NCBI RefSeq assembly: GCF_003991905.1
Contig: NZ_RSCL01000004.1
Location: forward strand, 1-64,000
From: Dulcicalothrix desertica PCC 7102
GTDB lineage: Bacteria; Cyanobacteriota; Cyanobacteriia; Cyanobacteriales; Nostocaceae
Direction of reading: 5' to 3'
Length of the DNA: 64,000 nt
A program made the position numbers and the translations under genes. This document shows positions 27,773 through 35,844 of the stretch, one piece after another (within the stretch, counting starts at the first letter, position 1; each line of letters starts with the position of its first letter). The notes beneath the pieces are model-generated. The model was not told the DNA's origin, did not search any database, and saw only the letters and a program-made list of their open reading frames with translations.

Positions 27773-28213
27773 ATGAATAACAGAAAAGAACTTTTACGTG
27801 TAATCCTTGCTGTAGCTATCATTATTGTGGGAATAACACATTTTACTGCTGTGGAACCATACGCACGAATAGTTCCACCTCAACTACCGAACCCAGATTT
27901 TTGGGTGTACCTCAGTGGGTTTTTTGAAATTTTAGGCGGAATTGGTTTACTTGTACCACCTGTCAGTCAAGCAGCAGCATGGGGATTGTTTGTACTGTTC
28001 ATCGTAGTTTATTCTGCTAATATCAACATGGCAATCAACCACATTAAAATTGCTGACCATATTCCAACGGGTAATTGGTTTCATGCCATTAGACTGCCGT
28101 TACAATTTCCATTACTTGCTTGGGCACTATGGTATACTAAACCCTCGAATGACCCAGAGAAGCAAGCATCGATTATTCCCAAGCGTTTTCTTTCTAAGCT
28201 AGATTCAAATTAG
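27773..28213 (+). CDS. DoxX-like membrane protein
   Basis: A 146-residue protein with four hydrophobic helices. VILAVAIIIVGITHF, then VPPQLPNPDFWVYLSGFFEI, and GGIGLLVPPVSQAAAWGL match small DoxX-like proteins. The frame opens earlier (27698), but the ATG at 27773 begins right at the family start. Functions in the family are poorly known (some relate to thiosulfate:quinone oxidoreductase). It lies 17 bases before the AllA-like gene, probably co-transcribed, and divergent from the nucleoside transporter. Confidence 0.82.
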   Translation: MNNRKELLRVILAVAIIIVGITHFTAVEPYARIVPPQLPNPDFWVYLSGFFEILGGIGLLVPPVSQAAAWGLFVLFIVVYSANINMAINHIKIADHIPTGNWFHAIRLPLQFPLLAWALWYTKPSNDPEKQASIIPKRFLSKLDSN

Positions 28214-28230
28214 AAAATTATATAAAACCT

Positions 28231-28725
28231 ATGGCGCCATCAAAAACTGTACAGCAAATCAAGGCAGAGTTAATTACACCAGAAAATTTTAGTGACTACG
28301 GGCAAGTCATTTTTGCGAGTAAAGATGGTAAAAGCTTTGATAGTGAAGATGCTCAATTAGTTTTAGATAAAGGTATACCGCGTTTTTATATCATGCGTTT
28401 AACAAAGCGGGGTAATAAGTTTTACAACATTACTCGTCATGGTCAATGTACACAGTGTTTAGGTTCTTTGGAAGGAAAAGACTGGTTAATTGCTGTATGT
28501 CCAGCTAATAACAGCGTGAATGAACCTGATTTAGATAGAATGAAAGCTTTTAAAATTCCAGGAAACTGTTTTATCAAGTTGAATGTGGGAACTTGGCACG
28601 CAGGGCCATACTTTGACCATGATAGTGTAGATTTTTATAATTTAGAATTGAGCGATACGAATATTGTTGACCATTACACCCATAGCTTTCTCAAAAGTCA
28701 TCAAGTTGAGTTTGAGCTAATTTAG
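28231..28725 (+). CDS. Ureidoglycolate lyase (AllA-like) family protein
   Basis: 164 residues, the usual AllA length. The N-terminus KAELITPENFSDYGQVIFAS matches the family start, and FIKLNVGTWHAGPYFDHDS carries the conserved WHAGP/H segment of the cupin-like active site. AllA splits ureidoglycolate to glyoxylate and urea at the end of allantoin breakdown. No other allantoin gene is nearby, so true substrate is uncertain. Next to uracil-degradation genes it might act on a related ureido acid (inference). ATG start, 17 bases after the DoxX-like stop. Confidence 0.85.
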   Translation: MAPSKTVQQIKAELITPENFSDYGQVIFASKDGKSFDSEDAQLVLDKGIPRFYIMRLTKRGNKFYNITRHGQCTQCLGSLEGKDWLIAVCPANNSVNEPDLDRMKAFKIPGNCFIKLNVGTWHAGPYFDHDSVDFYNLELSDTNIVDHYTHSFLKSHQVEFELI

Positions 28726-28858
28726 TTTGCGTAGGTACGGCAAACTGGCAAACAAATTATTGATTCAAGTGACTTAATTAAAGCTAGGATTAATAAACGT
28801 AGCATCTGTAAGTACGTGTTACGAGTTGTTCAGTTTGCATAATTAGGCACTTATTATA

Positions 28859-29380
28859 ATGGTAAATTTGAATTTTAAGAGCCGCTTATTTATCCTGTTT
28901 ACAAGACTATCATCTTTTATTAAGCGCCTTTTACTAGTACTTTTACTGTCATTAGTAAGTATTTTTTGTTATCCATCGTTGAGTTTAGCTCAACCAAGTT
29001 CGACTCAACCAGTAGAAATTGATTTATTTGTGCAAGGTTTGAGTGTTAAAAATCCAAAAGCTTTTCTAGAACAAGGATTAAAACCAGGTACTCAAACTAA
29101 CATTACACTAAAAAATCAACCTGAAGGTAAGCTCAATATAAAATCAGTCAAACAAATACCGATAACTCTATCTGTACCGCAACCGGATGGTTCGGTGAGG
29201 GAGTTACCTGACCCGAAGGAGAATTTTAGGATGGATATATTAATTACTTTGACAGGTCAAGCGAATGTTCAGGATAAAGGATTGTATTTGGGTAAAAGTC
29301 GATTAAAGATTGGTACACCTGCTGAAATCGAAGGTTTTAATTATTTCACCAGAGCAACCGTAATTGATGTGCGGTCATAA
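28859..29380 (+). CDS. DUF4330 family membrane-anchored protein
   Basis: A 173-residue protein. A basic N-terminus and a hydrophobic segment (RLLLVLLLSLVSIFCYPSLS, about 23-42) form a signal or anchor. The rest should face the periplasm. PVEIDLFVQGLSVKNPKAFL, GLKPGTQTNITLKNQPEG, and IGTPAEIEGFNYFTRATVID match DUF4330 as I recall it. Function unknown. The ATG at 28859 gives a proper signal. It is followed by a GTAGAGACG palindrome and stands alone. Confidence 0.78.
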   Translation: MVNLNFKSRLFILFTRLSSFIKRLLLVLLLSLVSIFCYPSLSLAQPSSTQPVEIDLFVQGLSVKNPKAFLEQGLKPGTQTNITLKNQPEGKLNIKSVKQIPITLSVPQPDGSVRELPDPKENFRMDILITLTGQANVQDKGLYLGKSRLKIGTPAEIEGFNYFTRATVIDVRS

Positions 29381-29393
29381 AAATGTGTATTAT

Positions 29394-29421
29394 GTAGAGA
29401 CGTGACATGTCACGTCTCCAC
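29394..29421. repeat. GTAGAGACG palindrome
   Basis: GTAGAGACGTGACATGTCAC then GTCTCCAC. It sits between convergent genes (DUF4330 and the retropepsin-like gene), where it could terminate both. Confidence 0.78.
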
Positions 29422-29433
29422 AATATCATCGTT

Positions 29434-29886
29434 TTATATGCGAAAAACAGGAGCATCAGGATTTTTAGGATTTGGAATTAAACGATGATTTTTACAATCC
29501 ACAAGTAAATCCAATTCTTCTAATACAGTTTGACCGATTAATACATCATCTCCAGTAACTAATACAAGTTCTGCTGTTTCTCGTCCTTCTATTTCGATTA
29601 GAATCGGTCCACCTAATCCAATCATTTCTTGTCTTCCGTCTGCATACTTTGCTTGTTGCTGACCACGAATTCGCAAACCGAGTTGTTGTGCTATTTGCAT
29701 TGAAATAACAGTACGTACTGCACCTGTATCTATCAATGCTTCTGTTTCGTAGTAGCGTAACTGGTTGGGGTTAAGTAGTCCACGACTTACTAGTTCCTCA
29801 TCAATTACGTTAGTTAGCTTAACTTTAACTCTAACTTCTCCCATTTCTTCACTTTGCCAATTTTCTATTCGATTGAAATCTAACAT
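29434..29886 (-). CDS. Retropepsin-like (clan AA) aspartic protease family protein
   Basis: About 150 residues. The half-site motif EALIDTGAVRTVIS (Asp-Thr-Gly) and the later hydrophobic-hydrophobic-Gly strand VLIGQTVLEELDLLVD fit the single-domain retropepsin-like fold, which works as a dimer. I chose the ATG at 29886, with GGAG about eight bases before it, over a TTG seven codons upstream. It lies 34 bases after the multidomain RNA-repair gene on the same strand. Co-transcription is plausible but a shared function is not shown; it may be an unrelated passenger. Confidence 0.85.
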   Translation of the reverse strand: MLDFNRIENWQSEEMGEVRVKVKLTNVIDEELVSRGLLNPNQLRYYETEALIDTGAVRTVISMQIAQQLGLRIRGQQQAKYADGRQEMIGLGGPILIEIEGRETAELVLVTGDDVLIGQTVLEELDLLVDCKNHRLIPNPKNPDAPVFRI

Positions 29887-29920
29887 TTTATTGTCTCCTT
29901 TTTTCAACTTTATAAATTAG

Positions 29921-32848
29921 CTACTTGAGTTGATTCGTGTGAGAGTGAGAAACCGGGTTTCTGTTTGTGCTAGTGATGATTGTTATGTTCAGTGTGGAAG
30001 AAACCCGGTTTCTTTGGGATATAAAGTCTAAAGCTAGTTGCTCTATTGTTTTGATATCATAGTTTGGGGAAAGGTGTAAGAAGAGTGTTAGACAGGCGCC
30101 ATTTTTTATTTTATCAAGTTTGGTGTTGGGTCGAACAAAAATGTCGAGTTGTTCGAGTTGAATGATTAACCCAACAATACAACCTTCTAGCATACCGCAG
30201 TGTTTTTCTAATTCTTGTGGGTTTGAGTTTGTAAGTGTGATTTCTAGAAAGGTGTTGTATTCTTGCTGTAGATTAACTGGTTCAAATAATGATGACCAAT
30301 TGATTTTATCAGCATTGGTAAGTTCGGCGCCTCTTTGAATTTCTGAGCGTAGTATTTGGGATGTGGAACGGGTGATGTTACGCGCGGTATTTTGGCAGGG
30401 TTCTATAGATGTAATTATTGGCAGCCAGTCACGAGGTAATTGTACTTCATATTGGCGCCCTGCTTCTGTAAGGGAAATAGGTTGTTTCCAGTCGTGCTGA
30501 TTTAATATTTGGAAGAAGTGAGCAAATAGTAATTCAACACTTTGGGAAGCTTGATTGTAATAAGTGCAACTCCAAGCTGCTAGTATAACCCACGAAAAAC
30601 CACCGAGAAAACCCCAAGCATTTCCGTAGATACAGCGTGATTTTGCCCAAGCTCTGACTGCTCTTAATAATGTTTTGAATAAATCAAATGATACATATTT
30701 AGAGACAGTATCTGTAATTAAATCAGCTTCCCAGCAACCGATAATAGCTTTGAGACTTGCTGCGTCTATTCTATGTTCAATCGCTGATGCTGTGCTTTCA
30801 TAACGCGCGTACAATAAATCTATAGAGATTGTCTCAATTTTTAAGCGTAATACAGGAACACGCGCGTCAAGCACGACTTGAGAAGATTCGCATAATTCTT
30901 GCAGGTGTTGCTGTACGTTATGAAGAAATGCTTCCCCAACTATATAACTAGGAATTACGCAAACTATATCTATATCGCTTTGGGGAGTTTGGACACCTAA
31001 ACGTGCAGAACCTAGTAAATGTATGGTTGGTGTAGTACCCAAACATTCTGCACATGCTTGTTTAATAATGTCTATTATGGTTTGACGCTGTATTTGTTGT
31101 GTTTGGGTAAGTTCGGGTTGCAATTGGTTTATTATTTTTTGTAATTCGTTTTTTCCTCCCAAAGGTATAATGTGCTTAATTTCAAACGCTTTATCTCCTT
31201 GACGACTAATTAATGCTACTGAATTTACTGTAAAACTAATTGGGCGCCATTGAGGCAACGTTGAATATACTGCTTCTAGGTTAGGAAATTGTCCGACACT
31301 CAGATGCGGTGTAAAACCAGTGCCAGATTTTTTGCTTTGTTCATCGCATTGTGGAAATAGATTTTGTAAAACGGTTTGCAATTCATGTAGAGACGCGACA
31401 TGTCGCGTCTGTTCAACAACAGGACGTAACCAAGCGGTACAGTTTTTACGATGGGTAAATGTGCCATACTCGGTTAGGGTAATTGTGAATGGTTCTAGTT
31501 TTGATAGTTCAGGTGAAATTATTTTTACAGCTTGTTCAAAATAAGATTCTGGTAAAAAGCCATATATAAGAGTAATATGTGGCATCCATCGCTCAAATCT
31601 GGCATCATATTTTTGGCGTATTTCCTGAATAGCAGGTAAAACGTCATCTGGTGGAATTATGACGATAGCACTTTGATAAATTGGACTAACTGTAGTTAGA
31701 TTTGGGGAAAAGTGAAAGACTGCACGCACTCCAAAATGGTCGGATGGATAAAGTCCTTTTGTCGCATTTATTGGTGTGCAAGCAAATAGGTCTATTGATT
31801 GTGGAATGTAATTACCTCGTAGTAAAATTCTGTCTAATCTTCCAGGTTTACCAGAAAGACTTAATAATGCAGCTAAAGAATTACGGTCTGGGTCAAAAGT
31901 GTAACCTGCTTCATAAGGATGTAGTTTGTGCCAAACGTCTGTAAAACCAGCGTTTGTTAAAATTTCTTCTTGTTCGTTACCTCGCATATTAAAGTCACCC
32001 ACAATTAAGCTGTCTCCAGATTGATTTTGTAGGTATGCAAGTAATACTGAAAGCTGCTGTGCGCGTTTTTCTACAGCATTTTCTGCACGGCTACTAGTTA
32101 AATGTACTACTGCTAGATGTAATAATTTATCGTTGATTTGCCATGTCCCTACTAGTACATGTTTGGCGCCAAAGAATTTATGTTCTACTAATGTAAACGG
32201 AAAGCGTGATAATAATAAGTTCCCGTAGGGTTTTACTGTATCTCCGATGTTTGATTCGGAAATAAAATAATGATGTGTCCAGTTTTGTGATAGTAAGGAT
32301 TCAACGAATTGTGGTGTTGCTTCTTGAATGGCAATAATATCTGCTTCGCATTGACGCAATTGCTGAAAAATCGCTGGTAATCGTTTTTCAGTTTGAATTT
32401 TCTCGGTTTCGTACAGGTTAAAGAGTATGTTGAATGTTGCTACTGTAAGGGTGTTTGTTTTTATATTTTGTGATAAGTCATTATTTTTCCATTCTTGGGT
32501 ATCATATTTATAAACAGGTCTAATGTTAAATATTGGCGCCTCAATATCTATTTCTGTTTGTGTAGCATTACTTTTCCATGCAACGGGAGGTAATTGTCCT
32601 GTTGATATCAAGTCTATGTGCTTTTCTCTGTCCCAGACGGTAATATCTCCACAGCGAATGTAACGGATGCGGTGCATGGGAATGTCTCCGTCTGTTGACC
32701 ATTGGGCTAATGGTTTTTCTCGTATTCCGCCGGATATGCGTTCTGTGTAATATGCGATGAATGCGCTGCGATTAAGGCGTTCGTCCCAAATGATGCGGTT
32801 ATATATTTCGTTGATGGGCGCCATTTTTTGTTTTTCTGGTTCTGACAT
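29921..32848 (-). CDS. Four-domain RNA-repair protein: MJ1316-like + EEP + 2H phosphoesterase + poly(A)-polymerase-type NTase
   Basis: 975 residues. Domains in order: (1) about 8-90, MJ1316/DUF504-like, with NRIIWDERLN, IPMHRIRYIR, ITVWDRE, predicted to read RNA ends. (2) about 133-380, endonuclease/exonuclease/phosphatase fold: ATFNIL (N140), IQEA (E176), VGDFN (D285), PSDHFG (D370, H371). (3) about 392-560, 2H phosphoesterase with PHITLIYGF and PHLSVGQF (both H-x-T/S). (4) about 585-950, nucleotidyltransferase with LLGSARLGV and SDIDIV (D625, D627), then a poly(A)-polymerase-like helical part. All motifs look intact. Hairpins inside the gene supply residues about 478-489 and the last 30 or so. 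It is 17 bases after the HD-kinase gene. Repair of 2',3'-cyclic or damaged RNA ends is inferred. Confidence 0.88.
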   Translation of the reverse strand: MSEPEKQKMAPINEIYNRIIWDERLNRSAFIAYYTERISGGIREKPLAQWSTDGDIPMHRIRYIRCGDITVWDREKHIDLISTGQLPPVAWKSNATQTEIDIEAPIFNIRPVYKYDTQEWKNNDLSQNIKTNTLTVATFNILFNLYETEKIQTEKRLPAIFQQLRQCEADIIAIQEATPQFVESLLSQNWTHHYFISESNIGDTVKPYGNLLLSRFPFTLVEHKFFGAKHVLVGTWQINDKLLHLAVVHLTSSRAENAVEKRAQQLSVLLAYLQNQSGDSLIVGDFNMRGNEQEEILTNAGFTDVWHKLHPYEAGYTFDPDRNSLAALLSLSGKPGRLDRILLRGNYIPQSIDLFACTPINATKGLYPSDHFGVRAVFHFSPNLTTVSPIYQSAIVIIPPDDVLPAIQEIRQKYDARFERWMPHITLIYGFLPESYFEQAVKIISPELSKLEPFTITLTEYGTFTHRKNCTAWLRPVVEQTRHVASLHELQTVLQNLFPQCDEQSKKSGTGFTPHLSVGQFPNLEAVYSTLPQWRPISFTVNSVALISRQGDKAFEIKHIIPLGGKNELQKIINQLQPELTQTQQIQRQTIIDIIKQACAECLGTTPTIHLLGSARLGVQTPQSDIDIVCVIPSYIVGEAFLHNVQQHLQELCESSQVVLDARVPVLRLKIETISIDLLYARYESTASAIEHRIDAASLKAIIGCWEADLITDTVSKYVSFDLFKTLLRAVRAWAKSRCIYGNAWGFLGGFSWVILAAWSCTYYNQASQSVELLFAHFFQILNQHDWKQPISLTEAGRQYEVQLPRDWLPIITSIEPCQNTARNITRSTSQILRSEIQRGAELTNADKINWSSLFEPVNLQQEYNTFLEITLTNSNPQELEKHCGMLEGCIVGLIIQLEQLDIFVRPNTKLDKIKNGACLTLFLHLSPNYDIKTIEQLALDFISQRNRVSSTLNITIITSTNRNPVSHSHTNQLK
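29948..30013. repeat. Inverted repeat AGAAACCGGGTTTCT, inside a gene
   Basis: AGAAACCGGGTTTCT (29948-29962) and AGAAACCCGGTTTCT (29999-30013) face each other across 36 bases. They encode most of the C-terminal tail of the 975-residue protein. Single related copies lie at about 35281 and 63731. Confidence 0.7.
31387..31413. repeat. GTAGAGACG palindrome inside a coding region
   Basis: GTAGAGACGCGACATGTCGC then GTCTGTT, in frame within the 2H domain, where it is read as QTRHVASLHE on the minus strand. The frame is kept, so the palindrome seems tolerated as a surface insertion. Confidence 0.75.
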
Positions 32849-32865
32849 AATTTTATGAAGGAGTA

Positions 32866-33981
32866 TTACGAGATGGTTACGGTATGCGCTTCGGTGATGT
32901 TGGGTACTTCTAGGCGGTTTCTCATTTTGTACAGAACTTTTTCTGGTACTTTGGCTGTGCGTTTTTTGTTTCTTTCTAATAATGTATGCCAGGGCGCCTC
33001 TAAATAGACGATGCGTATTTTGGCTTGATAGCTGGCAAATTGGCGAATTAAGATTCCGCGTAATTGACTACTGAGGTTTGTTGCATTCCAAACAAATGAT
33101 TCTCCGTTTCGCAGGTACTGTTTGGCTAATATTTTTGCTGCGTTTGCTACTTCTCCTTGGTTTTCGTCTGGGTCAATATTCATAGTTTGACGCAGTTTAT
33201 CGAGGGAGATTACTGGAAAGGAGGGAAGATTTTCTTGTATCCAAGTATCTTTACCTGAAGCTGGCAGTCCTGACATTATGACAACTTCCATGCGGGTATC
33301 ATCATAAGCTTCATAGTCTGGGTTGCCTTGCTCTTTTTGGAAGTAAACAAACCGACTATGGGAATTAGCAAATTGTCGGGGTTGGTCGAAGCACTTATTT
33401 TCAATAGCGTATTCACGGAAAAACTCTATACGTTCTAGTAACTGCGCTTGGTCATTACAGTAACGTCCACGTACATCTGCTTCTGCTAGTAGTGCTAACA
33501 TGTCGCACCTGACGATTTGACTCGTTTTAATTACCGACCGTTCGGGATTTGGTTTATCCCAAAACCACAAAGGTAAACTGCCATATTTAACTAAGGCAAC
33601 TATAGCTTCGCGTTCTTTGAAGGGTACGTTCATATCCCAAAGTATTTGCTGTGCCCGGAATGCACCTTGTAGTACGTGACCTTTCGAGGAAATGGCGCCC
33701 GAAATTTCATCAATTTGAGTGGCAGCAGGTTTTGCAACATCATGAAGTAATGCCGCAGCAAATAATATTGAGCGTGAATGTAGTGGTAACTGGCGCCATT
33801 GTGGTAATGCAACTAATGCCTCACATACAAGTTTAGTATGTATAAGTACATTACCCTCAGCATGATAACGTGGGTCTTGAGGACAATCAGCAAGCGCGCG
33901 TAACCAATCAAATTTCGATTCGAGCGCAGCCCAATTTACAGACCAGTTTGTTGTTTCATCAGGACAATAAGGAAAATACAT
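32866..33981 (-). CDS. HD phosphohydrolase / P-loop polynucleotide kinase fusion
   Basis: A 371-residue two-domain protein. The N-terminal HD domain carries H48, HD at 80-81 (LLHDVAKP) and SKGHVLQGA (H102). The C-terminal kinase (about 231-371) carries the P-loop GLPASGKDT (238-246), then SLDKLRQTM and a lid-like RNKKR. The pairing copies the two end-healing activities of T4-type Pnkp: removing 3' phosphate (here by an HD rather than HAD domain) and phosphorylating 5'-OH. It lies between the ligase and the four-domain protein. RNA substrate is inferred from neighbours; the domains themselves are clear. Confidence 0.88.
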   Translation of the reverse strand: MYFPYCPDETTNWSVNWAALESKFDWLRALADCPQDPRYHAEGNVLIHTKLVCEALVALPQWRQLPLHSRSILFAAALLHDVAKPAATQIDEISGAISSKGHVLQGAFRAQQILWDMNVPFKEREAIVALVKYGSLPLWFWDKPNPERSVIKTSQIVRCDMLALLAEADVRGRYCNDQAQLLERIEFFREYAIENKCFDQPRQFANSHSRFVYFQKEQGNPDYEAYDDTRMEVVIMSGLPASGKDTWIQENLPSFPVISLDKLRQTMNIDPDENQGEVANAAKILAKQYLRNGESFVWNATNLSSQLRGILIRQFASYQAKIRIVYLEAPWHTLLERNKKRTAKVPEKVLYKMRNRLEVPNITEAHTVTIS

Positions 33982-34009
33982 ATTTTTGACCTGAATTATT
34001 TATTTTGTT

Positions 34010-34115
34010 CTTGTGGAACGGGCATCCCAAACCGTCTCATATTTAAAATGTTGAATATTTAGGAAAACTACCTGTTTTGTACTAGGGACGGGCAAGGATG
34101 CCCATCCCACAAGAA
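34010..34115. repeat. GGGCATCC hairpin repeats, inverted pair
   Basis: A decayed copy at 34010-34036 (TTGTGGAACGGGCATCCCAA) and an inverted intact copy at 34085-34115 (GGGACGGGCAAGGATGCCCA...). They fill the 153-base gap between the RNA ligase stop and the HD-kinase start. Confidence 0.7.
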
Positions 34116-34134
34116 AATCTTGCATGTACAGACA

Positions 34135-34926
34135 TCACGGCGCCGCAAACAAATCCACATCCGCACACAACATATTGGGTATAATTGGGCGATTTAACCA
34201 ATGTCCATCAGATTGTTGGATAGTAGTTAAAAAGCTAGAGCGCACGTATTTATAACGAGATTCAACCGTATTATCAGGTTCAACCTTGATATACAAACCT
34301 TCCATAACATCGCTTCGGTCAGTTTGTTTTAACGAACGTTCAACATCAAGCCCTTTTTCCAGACAAATTTGTTCAAAGCGTTTTAAATGCTCAGGTGTTT
34401 GGTAGTGTGATTTTCCTAGTAATTGAATTAATTGTTTATATGATTCAAGTTTGCCTGTAAATAATATCGGTACAGATACCAATGGCAACGAGGCTAATAG
34501 CTCTTGACGAGTTGCAGTACTTAGAAACACTTGGTTTTCTAAGTCCAGCACATCATATTCGAGAAAGTAATGGGGTAAGGCGTCGTAAAATACCGTGTGC
34601 TTGGCATATAACCACTCTCCATAGAGAATATAGCGACTTCCCAGTACTGAATAGAAAGCTACTGCATGGGTGTTTGCCCACTGTTTGAACAAGTTGAAGT
34701 GCTTTTCACGGGCGCCACCAGTTAGGTAATGACCCCGACTTTGCAATTTAATTTCACCAGTTGGGCTAAAACTAATCGCTGCATTGGCGCCGTCAACTTT
34801 TTCTTCGACGACCACATATTTATTTTTAATAGCATCAAAAGGAATGCTATCTAGGTCTTCATCCCCAGGCTGCAACCGCGAACCCTGTATATGATGGGTA
34901 CGCGGATATTTATAGATTTGTTCCAT
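34135..34926 (-). CDS. RNA ligase (Rnl-type nucleotidyltransferase fold)
   Basis: A 263-residue ATP-dependent ligase. Motif I EEKVDGAN has the AMP-accepting Lys43. LYGEWLYAKH and FLEYDVLDL correspond to the middle motifs, EGLYIKVE (209-216) to motif IV and SRYKYVRS (223-230) to motif V. There is no OB fold or zinc finger as in DNA ligases, which favours the RNA ligase family. It seals 5'-phosphate to 3'-OH ends, the ends that the neighbouring HD-kinase would make. First gene of the cassette; an inverted repeat lies 45 bases before its ATG. Confidence 0.9.
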   Translation of the reverse strand: MEQIYKYPRTHHIQGSRLQPGDEDLDSIPFDAIKNKYVVVEEKVDGANAAISFSPTGEIKLQSRGHYLTGGAREKHFNLFKQWANTHAVAFYSVLGSRYILYGEWLYAKHTVFYDALPHYFLEYDVLDLENQVFLSTATRQELLASLPLVSVPILFTGKLESYKQLIQLLGKSHYQTPEHLKRFEQICLEKGLDVERSLKQTDRSDVMEGLYIKVEPDNTVESRYKYVRSSFLTTIQQSDGHWLNRPIIPNMLCADVDLFAAP

Positions 34927-34970
34927 ATGCTTTTGTCACCTTAGCATCTACAATCAAGTTATTTCATAGC

Positions 34971-34985
34971 AAATCGAAACGATTT
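34971..34985. promoter_or_regulatory. 15-bp inverted repeat in the RNA-repair promoter region
   Basis: AAATCGAAACGATTT has perfect six-base arms around three bases. Reading toward the ligase gene, it lies between a possible minus-35 (TTGTAA) and minus-10 (TATGAA) with 16-base spacing. That is a good operator position. Promoter assignment is by eye; the symmetric site is certain, its use is not. Confidence 0.4.
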
Positions 34986-35054
34986 TACAACCTACCAATT
35001 GCGGTTAGCTTGCCATAATTCGCCGTTGTTAAACATTTTGATTGAGACGAGGGA

Positions 35055-35201
35055 CTACATACGTTTGTACCTTTTTTGAATCCAAGGGTTGTATTTATAT
35101 AATACAGGTACTTCAATAACTCTGGCAACGGTTCCGGAAATGGTTTGAATAAATTTTTTAAGATGCTGCGTGGGATGTAACAAGAGGCGCCGATAATCGT
35201 T
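35055..35201 (-). pseudogene. Short protein-like fragment, unidentified
   Basis: A 48-codon open stretch without a start codon. It includes HPTQHLKKFIQTISGTVARV, then YKYNPWIQKRYKRM at a stop. Composition looks like a real protein end, and GGCGCC falls within it. I do not recognise the family. It sits upstream of the RNA ligase gene on the same strand. Confidence 0.25.
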
Positions 35202-35223
35202 TTAGTATAAATGTTACGTGTGT

Positions 35224-35251
35224 GTAGAGACGTTACATGTAACGTCTCTAC
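35224..35251. repeat. GTAGAGACG palindrome
   Basis: GTAGAGACGTTACATGTAAC then GTCTCTAC, a perfect copy, 50 bases after the coiled-coil gene stop. Confidence 0.78.
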
Positions 35252-35301
35252 CTACCGGAACGGATAATCAACCGAACAATAAACCCGGTTTTCTATTATA
35301 A

Positions 35302-35616
35302 TTATTTATTAAGAGATTCTAAGTATTTTAGAATACGTTGATTTTCTAGTGTCAGTTCTCTAATATCTGCTGATAAATCCCTAGTATCTGCTACGGTACT
35401 ATCAATTCGTCTCTGATTATCAATCATTTGACGTTGCATGTTAACTATTTGTCTTTGCATTTCATCCACCCTTGGTATAATGGTATTAGCCAAATCTGTC
35501 AAAGCTTGAATGGACTTAGCGTTAGATTGAATTAGCTCATGAGATTGCTCGTTCAAAGCTTGAATTGATTTAGCATTAGATTCAATAAGTTTTTCAAGAC
35601 GTTCTATGTCACTCAT
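35302..35616 (-). CDS. Small coiled-coil protein
   Basis: A 104-residue protein of unknown function, almost entirely heptad-patterned and rich in I, L, Q, N. SNAKSIQALNEQ recurs as SNAKSIQALTDL at about 13 and 31, a clear internal duplication. IVNMQRQMIDNQRRIDSTV continues the coil. Similar short proteins are common in Nostocales, some annotated as hypothetical or chemotaxis-like coils (from memory). No membrane segment or signal. It starts at an ATG. Operon partners: none obvious. Confidence 0.72.
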   Translation of the reverse strand: MSDIERLEKLIESNAKSIQALNEQSHELIQSNAKSIQALTDLANTIIPRVDEMQRQIVNMQRQMIDNQRRIDSTVADTRDLSADIRELTLENQRILKYLESLNK

Positions 35617-35844
35617 ATTTTTATTTAACTCTATAATATAATATTATGCCAATACATTATATTTTAGGCAAGCGTAATCAAAAAAATACATAAACTTAAG
35701 TGTGTTTTTGTAATAATTATAGGATATTTTAAAATACTACTTTTGAAGACAAATGATTATTTGATCAACAAGATGTTTAATTAACGAACTGCGCTAGTTT
35801 GCAAAGAAGAAAGGAAGGATTAACACAAATTATATAGGTTTTAT

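Noticed and set aside
33630-33836. Short frames inside the HD-kinase gene on both strands
   Set aside because: They overlap the HD motifs of a well-supported gene and have no independent support.
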